64,000 bases of DNA, from NCBI GenBank assembly GCA_949825065.1, contig OX463854.1:18910103-18974102 (forward strand). The letters run 5' to 3'. The position numbers and the translations under genes are program-made. A model generated the notes under the pieces. That model did not search any database. It was not told the origin of the DNA and was given only the letters and a program-made list of their open reading frames with translations. The DNA is from Odontocerum albicorne (lineage: Eukaryota; Arthropoda; Insecta; Trichoptera; Odontoceridae). Shown piece by piece: positions 1 to 12,220 of the stretch (position 1 is the stretch's first letter; every line of letters begins with the position of its first letter).

Positions 1-544
1 ACTAGGCCTCTTTTGATAGGGTATTTGCTGTAATCTGATATCTCGGGTAAAATTTCCGTCGAGATCCGAACCAGCCAAAATCATATCGGATTTAGACACT
101 CCACAGTGTCTTCCAAAAATATACTGGAATCGACAACCCTTCCCGTAACTGTAAAGGAATATAACATAGAAGAGACAACAATTCCGAATCAATGACCAGA
201 CAGACGTAACAAGTATTAACTTGGGCTTGCGGTCAACAACGCCTCTATCAGCTCCCGACAGACTACAGTAATGTATGCAGACATATACCATCGAATATGT
301 TCAAGTTATTAAGCACATCGTGCAATACTGTCGCAATAAGAATGGCCTCTGTAGACTTCATCTTCCATCACAAATGCTCATTGACCTGAACCAAATTATA
401 ATCACCGCAAACATTCAATTTATTCATCTTGGAAACGAGAGAAAACGGTTTCTCAAACATATTACATCATATCACAGTAAAAAATCTTGAAAGTGCTCTC
501 TAAACAGCGGTACATAAAGTATCCTTTTATTATTGTTATTACAC
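1..544. other. intergenic, nothing recognised
   Basis: No exon, RNA gene or clear repeat is visible. The short open frame at 275-490 has no recognisable domain and ordinary AT-rich composition, so I do not call it. Confidence 0.5.
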
Positions 545-746
545 TTTCACTATCTATAATACAACTTGATGGATTTATTTCCATGTGGTAATCTCTTCCA
601 TCCAACCAGAAAGATGTTAAAGATGCCGTACGTGAAAATCAAACTTACCCCTTTAAAAAAATGGATATAAACGTGAATGAACCCGCAACCACCAGGCTGG
701 AAGACAAATGTCCTTCCAGCTAGGTCACGGAGGTCACCTCAAAGTT
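545..746 (-). repeat. tRNA-derived SINE, minus strand
   Basis: Read on the minus strand, the head (about 746-680) has an A-box-like segment (CCGTGACCTAGCTGG) and a B-box-like segment (GCGGGTTCATTC). A short body follows, then the shared tail (about 620-548) that reads 'TCTGGTTGGATGG ... GGAAATAAATCC'. The same order of head, body and tail recurs at 4848-5062 and 17898-18092. This copy is diverged and its tail hairpin is damaged. Confidence 0.7.
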
Positions 747-751
747 AAAGA

Positions 752-873
752 GACCTTTAGTGAAAATAACACTGGAACCCTTTTATATAAATTGAGTTCC
801 AACGAGAATCGAACCCGTAACCCTCGAGCTGGAAAATAAGTATTTAAGGGACTAGGCCATCCAGGCATCTATA
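752..873 (-). repeat. tRNA-derived SINE head and body, minus strand, tail-less
   Basis: On the minus strand it reads TGGCCTAGTCCC (A box), then GGGTTCGATTC (B box), then the body phrase GGTTCCAGTGTTATTTTCAC. It abuts the SINE at 545-746 head to body, so two copies lie in tandem or one inserted beside the other. No 3' tail is present. Confidence 0.7.
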
Positions 874-1209
874 TTTGATTTAGCAAATGAGACTTTATCA
901 AATTCAAAAAGAATTGAAGAAATAACTTCTGGATATTTTATTCAAGTTAATATACATAATTCTGTATGAAAAACAACACTGCTAAGCAATGATTTTTTTC
1001 ACAGAAACCGAATAGTCTTTGATTTTGGGATGCTGAACTCGAAAACGATGTTTATTTACTTTTATTGATTGACCCTTGTTTTCATGTAAGAAAGGAAACA
1101 TAACTAAATCCTTAAAATTGATCGGCACATTTTATGGTATTTTTACAATAATATAAAACGTATTCTAAGCATGATAAACTAAGAGAAACATAATTGATTG
1201 ATTTATCGT

Positions 1210-2165
1210 GATGACATTTCCCTGTTGGGGTAGGCAGAGAGGGTAGAGCGCCAGTCTTTCTTATCTTGACAGACGCGTCTCTAACCTCTTATATCCATAC
1301 CTTTTCTCAAACACCTTTTACGATTTCTCTGACTTTCTACGTTTCCTTCCTTCGGAATATCATTCACTCGATCCAACCATGCTTTTCTTAATCTTTCTCT
1401 CACACACATTTTACTCACATTTGCACGATATACCTGTTTTGTTAATCTTTCTTCATTCATTCGTTATACATGCCAAACCATCTCAACGTCCTCTTCTTCA
1501 ACTTACTCAACACATCAGCCTTAAATTCTTATTCATCCCTTACCACTTCATTCAATTTTCTGTCATACATTGTCACTACATGTATTCTTCTCAATGTACG
1601 CATGTTTACAGCAATTATTCGACTCATTTCAGTCTTTTCCACATCCACGTTTCACTCACACGCATTAAAGTTGGTACCAAAATACTATTGTGGACTTGTA
1701 TGTTAACAGATTTTGATACAGTCCGGTTCGAGTATATATGTTTTAGTACCCCGTTGACTTTGTTTCCTATCGCTACACGCCGTTTACCTCTTATATATTT
1801 CATAATTTGAGAAAATACTCCCCAAATAACAGAATTCCTTAATTTACTCCAATCTCTCATTATTGAACCATATGTTGCGCTTACTTTTCATTTCATAACT
1901 TTCTATCACCATTACTTCCCATTTTGTAACATTCATTCTCAGATTTTATCTTCGCATCTCTCATACAAATTACTTATCAAAATCTGCAATTTTCTTATTT
2001 TTTCCAATCTTTACTCTCCGTCAACACCGCAATGTTATCTGCTTACAGTTATCCGCATACATTCCCATCCGAAATTTGTATGCCACCAATTGACCTCTGA
2101 AACTCCTTCACACATGAATATACTCGTATATTGAATAACCAGGGTTTTCGTATTCAGCGTCGCAA
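1210..2165 (-). pseudogene. non-LTR retrotransposon ORF2 C-terminal remnant (RT palm to C-terminus)
   Basis: Minus-strand translation, broken by stops and frameshifts, gives the RT motif ADNIAVLTESKD near 2040 (a YADD-like palm motif). Further on, at 1860-1624, comes a segment with NKVNGVLKHI and ILVPTLMRVSETW, which matches the post-RT region usually written VHNGVLVPTLMYGSETW. It ends near 1250-1210 with a degenerate copy of the common C-terminus (WRS..SAYP). The protein cannot be made. The same LINE group recurs across the window (3600, 6590, 16240, 45180, 52975). Confidence 0.75.
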
Positions 2166-2170
2166 AATAC

Positions 2171-3590
2171 ACTAAATAACTTTCCCTTTTTTTAAACTAC
2201 AAGTTAAAATTTGTAGAGCAGTGTTATTAGAAACAGATGGTAAATAAGTCAATTTCACGAAACTGCTAAAAACAATTACGTTGAGAAGCTTACGATGGCC
2301 GATTGCCACCCACCTCTACGACAAGAAGAGACGTAATACATGCAGACAGCCAATAGTAATCGGTGCTTATGTCAGATGTGCGCTGATGGGATAATTGGAG
2401 AACCTGAACCGTTCCACATCACGACTTGTCATCCTTGCCCAAGGGCTTACCCAAGATCGGAGAACGTCTGGGATGCACTCTTCATATAGGTCAAATAGTG
2501 ACTCATATTCATCATTTGTTGATTGGTTTAATTTCTAACACGAGTATATAATTGCACGTCTGTTATTTATAGGTAGAAAGTAAAGTAAATTGTAAGTATC
2601 TATGTTACGAGTATATCACAAAGTAAAGTACTTAATCGTTATTCACTTTTGATTATTTTCTCACCCTTTTGATTTCCAGTTAATTTACTATCCAAATAAT
2701 AAATTATCTATAGAAAATATCGCAAAATTTTATATTTTCCCAAGAAATCCAATCTTGTTGATTCCATTCTGCATTTCAATAGCTTATAGTTAAGTATGTC
2801 GTGATATTGATAAGAGTGTAAATTGATTAATATTAATTTGCACCTCCTCTTGAATCCTGGCCTTTGTTGCTATGTTGTTCTATAGATTGTGTGCGCAGTG
2901 GAGGCTCTGATTAATCTTCTTGGCATAGGGTGCGGGGGTGTTGCCATAGCGCCAGACAATGCCAGCAAATGATGGAACCTCTCAAGGAGTCGAAGAAGTC
3001 ACACCATCCGGCACAGTACCGCAGTCGACAGGGAAATGAAATCCTAAATGAATATTTTAAATTCTTAATTTACTGTTGTCACATATCGAACAATCTACAC
3101 TGACTTTTTTTCTAGTTCGTCTTCCTTTAGATAGTTGCAGTTACTATTTTCCTCACATTCCCAACACAAGTTTAGCATAAATGAGGTACTTTAATAAATA
3201 TTAATACACAGTGATGTCTAAATGAGTTAATAATAGAAAGAAAATATCACTGAATTTATGAGCCAGACTTTGGGCATCCCACTACGTATGTCATCGGATG
3301 TTGGTGGATTAACTGGTGAGCCTTACACCACAGATATGAGAGCCCCATGCAAATGAAGTAAAAAATAAATTTGTCACCAATATTCAGTATAGATCCTATA
3401 GAATTCACCTCCACCCACTTCGGTCCTGGATAACACCGACCCAATTCTTTAATTAAAGTGTCGATATACCCCTAGAGCCGTTGATCTCCATTTCAATCTT
3501 TGCCTGCCGTCTCGTCGTCGTCTTTCAGGTTTGCCTTTCACGATTGCGCTGACACATTTTGGCCAGTATTTACAATTGTATATTTAAATT
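2171..3590. other. unassigned intergenic stretch with two GC-richer patches
   Basis: The patches at about 2281-2480 and 2880-3050 stand out from the AT-rich background, and so does the stretch at 3400-3560. None translates into a family I recognise in six frames. They may be old retroelement pieces. I see no splice-bounded exon with a conserved protein motif here. Confidence 0.35.
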
Positions 3591-3599
3591 TATTTACAT

Positions 3600-4130
3600 A
3601 ACTCGATTTAACTGTGTAAATTAAATATTTTTGACAATATTGCTCTAATTGTAATTGTCAAAGAGAGAAAAGATCTCCATACTTTTCTATCCAAGCCCAC
3701 AACATTCGCCTCCTGCACATTCATATACAATATTATATTATTCATACTTCTCACTTTGCTTCCTTTCAAAATATAGTCCACTTGATCTAGCCACATTTTC
3801 CTCGGTCCACCTCTGCTTCGCACATCTTGCACTTCTGACTATGATATATGCTCGCTTAGTCAATATTTCATCATTCTTTCTCTCCACGTGTCCAAACCAT
3901 TTAAACATTCATTTTTTTATCTTTTAAAACATCTTATCCATTCGTTCATTCCTAATGTATAAGTTCCGCCTTTTTCATGTATTCCTAGTGTCTTCATTCC
4001 GCCCTCTTTATTTTTTGTAGATCACACGTCTTCACATCATTAATATTATTTTTACCATTTTTCTGTAAAATCCTAACTCCTCTTCCATACATCAAGTGAG
4101 CACCAGCACACCATTATGTATTGTTATTTT
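3600..4130 (-). pseudogene. non-LTR retrotransposon ORF2 C-terminus remnant
   Basis: The minus strand at 3832-3608 encodes RGGPRKMWLDQVDYILKGSK and then VGLDRKVWRSFLS. This is the basic, tryptophan-containing C-terminus (GRPRKTWLDQV..IL..GKVRS..WRS) seen in the other LINE copies of this window. Upstream minus-strand sequence to about 4130 keeps weak similarity to the preceding region. Frames are broken and there is no RT domain. Confidence 0.75.
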
Positions 4131-4847
4131 TGCTACTGTTGGTATATCACGTAAATAGAAATTTATTTTGTTTAACACACGTTTACAAAGAATAAACAAT
4201 ACTCTTTAAGGCTGCAGCCATAAGATAGAGTATGTTTTCTCAAATGCATATTAAAAAATTTCTTTATCGTCTGAAAAATGCACAAAAAATGTCTTAAAAC
4301 ATTTGCGGCTTTTTTACAAATTACGAAATTATGTAAACCAGGCATTAAATATATGTTTTTTTACTTATGTTTCTGTCCTATGTTTATATAGCTTCGTATT
4401 TTCACCCCAAGTGGGTATATTTATGTTATGAAAACTTAACTTTTTATATTTCTTGATTTAAATTTCAATTTAGTGACGATTATAACAATATAATTGTAAA
4501 CGAAAAGCACAAATTTGATTTTTCAATATTGTATTACGAAATAGCGCTTTACAAATAACTTAATATAATAAACATCAATTTAGTCTACGAGTATCTTAAC
4601 GTTTCTGTCAAATAGAATAAATTTACGAGATTTTACCGATGTTCTCAGAGATTAATTCTCTAATTTATGTCAACATTTAGCAATGTGATCAATCGAGTAT
4701 TACTATGGGATTTATACCAAAATGTTATTAAAGCTTGCTGTTACGTCGCATTTTGATATTATTATGCTTCGATTTCGTAAGAAACTAAGAAAATTTTATT
4801 CAACAGATTTATAATTATTTAACACTTTAAACGCCATTATGTCTAGA
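4131..4847. other. intergenic, nothing recognised
   Basis: AT-rich sequence without a supportable gene. A short palindromic phrase containing GGCTGCAGCCAT at about 4210 recurs near 58740 with similar flanks, so it belongs to a minor dispersed repeat. Confidence 0.45.
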
Positions 4848-5062
4848 AACACGTTTCTACAGTGACGATTTACGTGGCCTAGTTGATAATCCACCAGTCT
4901 TCCGACCCGAAGGTTGTTGGTTAGATTGCCATTGGTATTGTTTTTTTTTAATGACATCAGTCTGGGTTTCATTTCTGATATTTTTAACATTTTTTGGTTG
5001 GTTTTAAGAGATTGCCTCATGGCAATAAACCCTCCAGGTTGTATTATATACAACGACAACAT
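4848..5062 (+). repeat. tRNA-derived SINE, near-complete, plus strand
   Basis: The head at 4865-4915 carries the A-box phrase GTGGCCTAGTTGATAA and a weak B box. The body follows, then the tail GGTTGGTTTTAAGAG, the hairpin ATTGCC-TCAT-GGCAAT (5011-5026) and the end motif CCTCCAGGTTGTATT. The tail is the same as that of the LINE 3' end at 33437-33560, which suggests that the LINE machinery mobilises this SINE. Confidence 0.75.
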
Positions 5063-5149
5063 AATACAATATAGAAAGGTCACGCTAACCTTCTTCTTCC
5101 CAGTGTCATGTCAGGTCCCCTCAACGTTGAATATCACCTGAGAGTAGAC

Positions 5150-6362
5150 ATATTTGTCCCCGGCAGCCCGAAAAAGATCTCCAACGCCCCTTATGCCAAT
5201 CACGTATATTGCGGAGCCAAGATATTTGCCTCCTGCCAACACCTCTTCGGCTTTATATTTTGCCTTGGATGATCAGGTGCAATAATTTGTACTTTGCTCC
5301 TCTAAGTGCATGACCCAAGTAGGACACCTTTCGGATTTTAATATAAGTCAGCAACTCTCTATCAACTTTGGCTCTTTGAAGAACCCTTGTGTTGCTGACC
5401 ATATCCGTCCAGGGTATCCGTAGCATTCTCCTGTGCATCCACATTTCGAATGCTTCCAGTCGGCTCATACTACCAACTTTGAGGGTTCATGATTCTACTC
5501 CATGCAATAACACTGACCAAACGTAGCATTTGACTAACCGTTGTCAAAGTTTCAAGTTTAGATTATCATCGCAGAATACGCTTCTCATTTTATTAAAAAC
5601 TGCACGAGATGATTCAATTCTGCACTTGACTTCGGTTTCTGGGTCGAGATCTTCCACTAGAATACTTCCGAGGTATTTAAATGTTTGCATTATCTCTATA
5701 TCAGCACCGTTCAATGTAACACGTGATCCTGCTGGCCAAACACCATGAACTTAGTTTTACTCACGTTCATGTTCAGCCCCAGCCTCACACTGGCTTCATT
5801 TATTCTATCTATAAGCGTTTGAAGGTCGTCAATACTGTCTGCCAGAACAACCGTATCATCTGCGTACCTGATGTTATTGACGCACACACCATTCACTTTG
5901 ACCCCCAGATTCAAGTTATATAGTGCTTCCTTGAAAACTATATCAGAGTACAGATTGAATAACATAGGTGACAAAATACAACCTAGTCGGACTCCACGTA
6001 GAGTTGGTATGCCTTTTGATTTATTATTTTCCAATTTAACGACAGCTTCTTGGTTCCAGTACAGGTTTTAAAAAAAACTTATATCCTTATCATCTATACC
6101 CCGTTTCTGAAGCATCTTAACAAGGTCTGCGTGTTTCACTCTATCGAATGCCTTCTCGTAATCGATGAAACCGGCAAACATGTATTTCCGTTGGTCTCGG
6201 CATTTCTGCAGTATCACGTTTATTGCTAATAACGCTTCTCGTATTCCAAAGCCATTCCTGAAGCCAAATTGAGAATTATCCCGGTTACGCTAGCACTTCA
6301 ACCTTATTCTTGAATGTATAATCTTTAAGAATATTTTCAACACATGACTCATAAGGCTCGAT
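5150..6362 (-). pseudogene. non-LTR retrotransposon reverse transcriptase fragment
   Basis: On the minus strand, from 6362 down, the broken translation shows RT landmarks in order: QFGFRNGFGIREALLAINVI, FAGFIDYEKAFDRVKHADL, PTLRGVRLGCILSPMLFNLY, then IRYADDTVVLADSIDDLQ with the catalytic YADD, then NVSKTKFMVFG. After the RT comes a thumb and C-terminal region near 5468-5253 with RRMLRIPWTDMV and SYLGHALRG. The longest intact stretch is 5711-6034. Several stops and frameshifts and the missing endonuclease and 3' UTR mark it as a dead 5'-truncated copy. The clade was not determined. Confidence 0.88.
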
Positions 6363-6589
6363 AGTAATCACGATACAGTTACTATTACAGTCGATAGTAA
6401 TCACGCTAACCACTTGGTTGACTTCAACCAAAAGTATTAATTTCCTCTTTTTCGTGTACAAAAAATATTCCTCTTGTGGTCAGAGTATTGAACACAATAG
6501 GTTCTTTTTTTAAGCATAACTCTAATATCCGTTCATCGTCTCTCCATCTATCATCAAACGCACCTCAGACTGTTTGAAATTCAACTCAA

Positions 6590-7330
6590 TTGAATTTCTA
6601 TAAATGTCCACCAAAATTTACATATCACGCCGTTTGCTTTGCGAGATAACATATAGTATGTCACTACTTTTTTATCCAAGCACAGAACTTCCACCTCCTC
6701 CACATACATACATCACATCATGCATAATCTTCCATCATTCATACTTATCATTTTACCTTGTTTCAAAATCTGGTCCACTTGATTTAGTTAGGTTTTAATC
6801 GGTCTACCTCTTCCATGCACACCTTGCACTCTTCACTTTTATATTCACTTAGAGATTATTTTGTTATTCATTCTCTCTACATGTGCAAACCATCTTAACA
6901 CATTCAATGCCATCAAATTATTAAGGTACGTGTGGCTAAAAATAAAAAAAAATAAAAAAGATGTAAAATTACGTGCGATTTAATTTGGTGTTGTTTAGTA
7001 GTACCCCCTCCATTTGAAACGAAACATTGAATACGAACTTTGCATACGAAAACGCGTCTGGCGCGTTGTTAGCACCCAACGGTTGCGAAGAAGAACGCAC
7101 TAGGCGCGTTGTTAGCATTGAACGTGTTAACTATCTTTTCTCTATCTAGCTTAAAACGTCAAATTTACCCATGCATGATTCTCTAGCATTATTATTTCTG
7201 TGTCCTTCCAAGTTCAAGTTTCATTTCTATACGTCAAGATGGGCACCATTATGTTAAGTGCTCCGTTTGCCTTATTCTCCATCACTATCATTCTTTCAAT
7301 CTTTCAATCCACTACAATATAAAAATATCG
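6590..7330 (-). pseudogene. non-LTR retrotransposon remnant, split by a piggyBac-like MITE
   Basis: The complement at 6600-6890 resembles the C-terminal LINE pieces at 3600-4130. The sequence at 7141-7330 continues the same element after the insertion at 6899-7126. The paralogues at 1470 and 3880 have the CCAAACCATY phrase with no insertion, which supports the join. Frames are badly decayed. Confidence 0.6.
6899..7126. mobile_element. piggyBac-like MITE, 228 bp, TTAA target duplication
   Basis: It is flanked by TTAA at 6895-6898 and 7127-7130. The termini are inverted: CACATTCAATGCCATCA on the left, against CACGTTCAATGCTAACA when the right end is reverse-complemented. Two internal direct copies of GGCGCGTTGTTAGCA lie near the right end (about 7060 and 7104). 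It has no coding capacity. A TTAA duplication with subterminal repeats is the piggyBac signature. It sits inside a LINE remnant. Confidence 0.72.
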
Positions 7331-7545
7331 AAATTCAAAAGATCGGGTTATTTATTATCAATTATTATCTAATTTACAGACAATACGTTAAATGTGTATT
7401 TTCAAAACAATATTGGCAACAACAATAATTATTTTTGGCTCCCAGTAGATCACACACACACACGTGTTCTATTGTTTGGCATGCCAAATGGTTTTAACAG
7501 GTGGCATCAATTTATGTATTTTTTCTATATGAATAAAGTGACCTC

Positions 7546-7800
7546 CGTGGCCTAGTTGCTAAGACGCCTGTCTTCCGACTTGGGGTTAGTTATGGGTATA
7601 ATAAAGGTTTAAGGCATTCATATTTTATGACAATACACAAAGGAGGATAAACGGATGATATAAAAAGTATAAATTCACAAATCTGTAGAACACACTCACA
7701 GATTCGATTCTTATTGGTGTCCAATTTTATTAAAAAGGTTTTTTTCTGGTTTCCACTTAAGACCTTTTTAACATCATACTGGTTGGTTAGAAAATATTCC
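7546..7800 (+). repeat. tRNA-derived SINE, interrupted between A and B boxes
   Basis: The head GACCTCCGTGGCCTAGTTGC at 7541-7560 continues to about 7605. The B box GATTCGATTC appears only at about 7691, so about 85 bp of unrelated AT-rich sequence splits the promoter. The body and the start of the tail (CATACTGGTTGGTTAG) follow to about 7800. The hairpin is missing. Confidence 0.65.
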
Positions 7801-9714
7801 CGTTTGGCGATAGATCCACTAGGTTGTAACTAAAGCGTAATAAACAAAGTGCTTAATTTGTTGAAAAGTACGTCTTAATTCAATCTCCATTACCAAACTC
7901 AGAATAACAAGAGTTTACTTAACTTTAAAAACAATCTAGGAAGGATACATATCTTTATGACGAAACAGCTTCGACGTATCATTTGCCATCCTGAAAACTG
8001 TCTTAGAATAAGGTGTTCATCGTGGCTGAAAAACCTACGGTAGTGATTTCGATACACAACTGTGTAGTTTTTTTCTAGGAATAGTTGTCAACAAGTTATG
8101 TAGGTGGACAAAATACTTTAATAAAAAGGAAATCAGAACAGATAGTTATCGTTAGAGTTACATTCAGCTGACAAAATATAGAAATTAAATGTTATGGCGA
8201 ACGATAGATATAGCTGGAAATAGTTTTTTTGATTTCATTGTATGTTCTTATTTAAATTTGATTGAAATATATTTTTTTTATTTTGCCTCTAGTGGTGATA
8301 CAGCTTTCCTAGTAGGTTAAAAATTCGATGTATACTAGGATAACAACTTTATCACTCTAAATCAATTTAATTGATATTCACCAAATTTAATTGAAGAACT
8401 ATTTATTATATTTTCATCAATATTTACAAAGCATTAGATCCAAAGTGGATATTGTTGAGAATGGTGAACTCTTGGTCTAATATTTAGTTTTTTAGCTAAA
8501 CCTTTTCGATTCTCGGTGATTTCCAAACTGGTATTGCTCTCAATTTTTTATTTATGTAAATTATACAAAGTACAGTTGATTTCGTCTTTTCACTTATTTT
8601 TACAAATATAACTTAAGATTTACAATACTCGTGAATACAATAATACCTAATAGATGTTATAAAATTTTAAAAAACACATGATTCATACAAAAAATTGCTC
8701 TAATATTTATTAGAAACCTAATAAAATCTATAAGCGCTCTTGGCGTTATATTTGTTATAAACTGCGCTATATATAATATGTGGCTAAATTTATAATACTA
8801 TCAACAACTTGTCAAGCTATTTATAGGAAGAATTGCACTACACCAAAAGAGTGTTTCTAAAGCAATAAAAAACCTAAAAACTTATATAGCGCTGTTTCGT
8901 AACACCTGTTACTCAAGAGGATTTGAATAATTTATGTTACACAGCTAATTAACACCAACACAACAATCAATTAAGATTAAAATGACCTGAAGCGAATCCT
9001 CCAGGTATTCGCTTCAAGTTTCAGCATACCAGTTTTTTTTCTCAAGGCGCTCGTAGAGGTCTAATTAAAACTTATGATTATGTGTGAACACTACACATTT
9101 ATTCTTCACTCCACCTATAGCCGAATGTGTTACTATTACATATCGGAAAATTTTTTAGTAAGATTTGATTCGATTTCCAAGTAAGAGAACACTTGAAGGC
9201 AGTCTGCTCTCTGACCTTTTTTTACATTTTTCTAGAGCCTTCAATCTTTGTTGACTGGGTAAATCTCCATCCAGCTTTATATTTCCTTCCAACTTCAAAA
9301 CATTTTGAATTTATTCAATCAACTTATATATTTGATGAACTGTCCGCTTTTATATTGACATTTTCACGTATCTAGTTGGAATTGGAAAGAAGCATTATTT
9401 TTATGAATAGAGTCATTAAATATTATATATTTCCAAACAAAAGTAGTTCATATGTTTTTTTCTTCTAGAAAACAGTGAACTCTGAAGAGGAGCTTTAAAT
9501 CACTATAAAATTCTCGACCACATGTTGAATTAGTGAACTTGAAAAACGGAAAATGTGGGGCAAAAAATGTTGTTGGCATTCTGCCCTCGGGAGAGACGGG
9601 ATAGCTTTTAGCATGAGAAAACCAATATTCAGAATGAATTCTTTCATAAATCTATCGCAGTCTGCTACAAAATTAAACTCGATATTCATTCATCCATGCC
9701 TATGTTTATGCAGT
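7801..9714. other. intergenic, nothing recognised
   Basis: AT-rich sequence with no supported gene or RNA. Short open frames here (9193-9375, 9495-9689) have no recognisable motif. A GAAGCGAAT phrase near 8990-9020 forms a small inverted pair (GAAGCGAAT...ATTCGCTTC) and matches the edge of the SINE head at 63150. Confidence 0.45.
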
Positions 9715-9900
9715 AAGAATAGTTGTCGCTAGTAAGATGAAGAAAGAAACGTTAAGATGATTTGTTCAGAGAGACAGAATGATTACCGAAAGAACAACTA
9801 AACGAATATATATTATGAATCAGAACACCATGATGTGCGTGGAAGATATAGTTTAATGAAAATAAGGCAAGATCCAGTTCATCAAATGTTGAAGGAAGTA
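9715..9900 (+). pseudogene. short LINE C-terminal remnant
   Basis: The phrase AAGATGAAGAAAGAAACG and the following codons resemble the plus-strand segment that in sister copies encodes LRWFGHVERMDEERLTKRIY. Only decayed similarity remains and no frame is open. Confidence 0.45.
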
Positions 9901-9934
9901 TATTATATATTGTATTATACTTTCGTTATATACA

Positions 9935-10075
9935 GCACAACCTGGTGGGTTTATTGCCATGTAGCGATCTCTTCCAGCCAGCCTGAAAGAATGCGGGTTC
10001 GATTATCTAAGTTTTGGTAACTAGGTCAGACAGGCGTCTTACTAACTACTCGTAGGGGAGGAATCATTCGCAAGT
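9935..10075 (-). repeat. SINE/LINE 3' tail plus rearranged SINE head
   Basis: The tail reads ACAACCTGGTGGGTTTATTG then CCATGTAGCGATCTCTTCCA in minus orientation, with a damaged hairpin. It runs directly into a B-box phrase GGGTTCGATT on the plus strand and a reversed A-box segment (GACAGGCGTCTTACTAAC). The mixed orientations suggest rearrangement or two overlapping insertions. Confidence 0.55.
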
Positions 10076-10090
10076 TTATTTAATCACATC

Positions 10091-10170
10091 GCATATATTG
10101 AATCTATATCTAATATATTGAATCTATATCTAATATATTGAATCTATATCTAATATATTGAATCTAACAT
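10091..10170. repeat. 20-bp tandem repeat, about four copies
   Basis: The unit TAATATATTGAATCTATATC starts at 10091, 10111, 10131 and 10151. The first copy differs at its 5' end and the fourth diverges at its 3' end. It is a minisatellite, with no spacers of the CRISPR kind. Confidence 0.9.
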
Positions 10171-10580
10171 ATATCTAATTCAACCGATATCCAATCTGAA
10201 TTTCTCATTCAAATCCGTCTTGCTCTTTCGCTAGCGCTCTCACTCTGCTGCGAATATTGCTTTTAAGTTTAGTTCCATCGTTTCCCTAAAACTTTGTCGT
10301 ATCTCCTTTTTTTGTATTTTTTCCCCAAAATTATCGATACTTATATAAATGTTATATTCTTAATCTATACTTTATAGATTTTGAAGATATTTTCTTTATA
10401 TATTCTGGACATAAAATCTTTCAGTCGACTAAGTTTACTAAATGAGTTAATTTTTGCAACAGCAGCGTTATACTATTACAGACAAACTTTATTTCTATGC
10501 GTATTCGTTGTCGAATTGTCTGGAAAGTAATTTCATATTTTTAGGTCAAATTCAAACACAAAATTGCACAAAATCCTCGT

Positions 10581-10930
10581 GATTTATTGTGCCGTAGAAC
10601 GCTAGTTATTTTCGATCAGTCTTGATGCGCCCTTAAGGAGAGTTTTCTCTCTAAATTATTATTATTATATATTTGGTCGTTGTGGTTGGTTGTACTCGAT
10701 CTTCCAGAGCGGACACCATCTTCGAGTGTCGTATCACCATTATGAAATTTTCTAAACCACATTTGGTACACACGATCGTTTATCACATCATTGCCATACA
10801 CTCGACACATATATTTTTTGTTAATATCGCATTTTTTCTTTCGCTGTAGTAAAAAGTATCAAGCACCAAAAAACCACTATTTTTTCCATCCTCAAAATGA
10901 CGCCAAAAAACGCTTTTTCAATTTGGGTAA
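10581..10930 (-). pseudogene. mariner-family transposase N-terminal remnant
   Basis: The minus strand at 10810-10616 encodes VYGNDVINDRVYQMWFRKFH, then NGDTTLEDGVRSGRSSTTNH. This is the mariner helix-turn-helix segment (VYGE.A..ER.CQ.WF.KFR.GDFSLED..RSGRP), closest in feel to the mellifera group. A frameshifted upstream piece (YFLLQRKKKCDINKKYMC) continues it. No catalytic domain follows, so this is a truncated dead copy. Confidence 0.75.
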
Positions 10931-11904
10931 ACATGGTCATAAATGCGCTTAACTATTATCTTTCATAATTATATAGAATAATATTGCATTGTTTCCAGAG
11001 CCAAGTTAAGAATGGGGCAACCGGGGCACTGGCCCTAAGAGCGCCAAAATCGCATGGTTGTCAAAAAAAAGTTAAATTGCATAAAATACTTAAAAAAAAA
11101 TCAAAGTTCAAAAAATTAAGTTTTAAATGCGTGACGTTTTGATTTTTTCTCGTTCATTTATAATGTGAGGTAAAGTAAGATTATTTATCCCCATTTTCAC
11201 TTTTTTAGAAGGCAAAAAATCGCCCATTTTCATATTTTACTGAATGTGGAAGTACGTTTTCGAATAGATATCTTAAGTGCAAAAACACCACATTTAATAG
11301 CTTAAAAATGACATTATAATCTATTATACATACTCAACTTCACAGAAATTTCCACTTTCACTTCATTTCACATAATTCTAAGAGACAGCAAATTGTATAA
11401 AAATAAGCCAAATTTTACTTCATTAACCACTGCAATAAAAGAATTATAATTTAAACATCGTACAATGCATACATTTTAATCGCGATATATTTTTTATTGG
11501 ACTCCACTAGTATCATTAAAAACGTGAATAAAATTTTCCATGAGTATCAGTTTTCATGGTAGTTTCAAATTGCAAAAATATATAAATAAAACATAGCGAG
11601 ACATCCATTAGAACGAATTCGTCTGATCTTATTTCACGTACAACAGGTTTTTTGTCTTTCTGTCTGTTTTCCTAATTATTTTTTTAATAAAACTCACAGC
11701 ATATTTTCGCGGTATTTAAATTTTTTTGTGAAGCGCTGCTGCCATTTCTCAGCATCTGAAAATAATTTGAGACACAATATCGAGATTTTTTAAAGATCTC
11801 TGAAAATAGCGTGACACATTTCCGAAACTCGACGAACTGTGAATAAAGTTATCAAATCTGAGTTGGAGACTTTTTTTGTATAACCCCTTTTATTTCTTAT
11901 ACAC
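10931..11904. other. intergenic, with a possible DNA-transposon terminus
   Basis: A GC-rich phrase at about 10997-11050 (GGGGCACTGGCCCTAAGAGC) resembles the reverse complement of the phrase near 17650-17711, suggesting ends of one repeat family. The rest is AT-rich with nothing recognised. Confidence 0.35.
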
Positions 11905-12220
11905 ATATTTATTTATTTATTTAACGCTTTTATTGTAATACAATCTGGCGGGCTTATTGCCAGGGGGCAATCTCTTCCAACCAACCAGACAAAAGTAAAT
12001 GAAGCAAGTTACGTGGTCGCATAAATCATTCAAATGACTATCCATCCCCACGAAATCCATAAACATATACGCCAGAACATGCCCACGAACCCCACAAAGA
12101 CGGACAATCACCTGAACATTATTTTTCATATAAAGTGAGATATCATCAATCAAAAGGAAAGGAAAGGATGGTGGAGAGGAAAGGAAAAGAAAAATCAAGA
12201 ATGAAACACGTTATTTTACT
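11905..12220 (-). repeat. LINE 3' UTR copy, uninterrupted (empty-site paralogue)
   Basis: This is the reverse complement of the LINE 3' end at 31080-31274 plus 33437-33560. It includes the hairpin ATTGCC-AGGG-GGCAAT (11956-11971) and an ATTT-repeat end. It carries only one copy of the octamer CAAATGAC (12031-12038) where the other copy has a hAT element flanked by two. It therefore shows the pre-insertion state. Confidence 0.85.

Noticed and set aside
1379..1810. 143-codon open frame on +
   Set aside because: It is the antisense of the LINE ORF2 remnant at 1210-2165.
10091..10170. CRISPR-like regular array
   Set aside because: The 20-bp units are directly adjacent with no unique spacers, so it is a tandem repeat in a eukaryotic genome.
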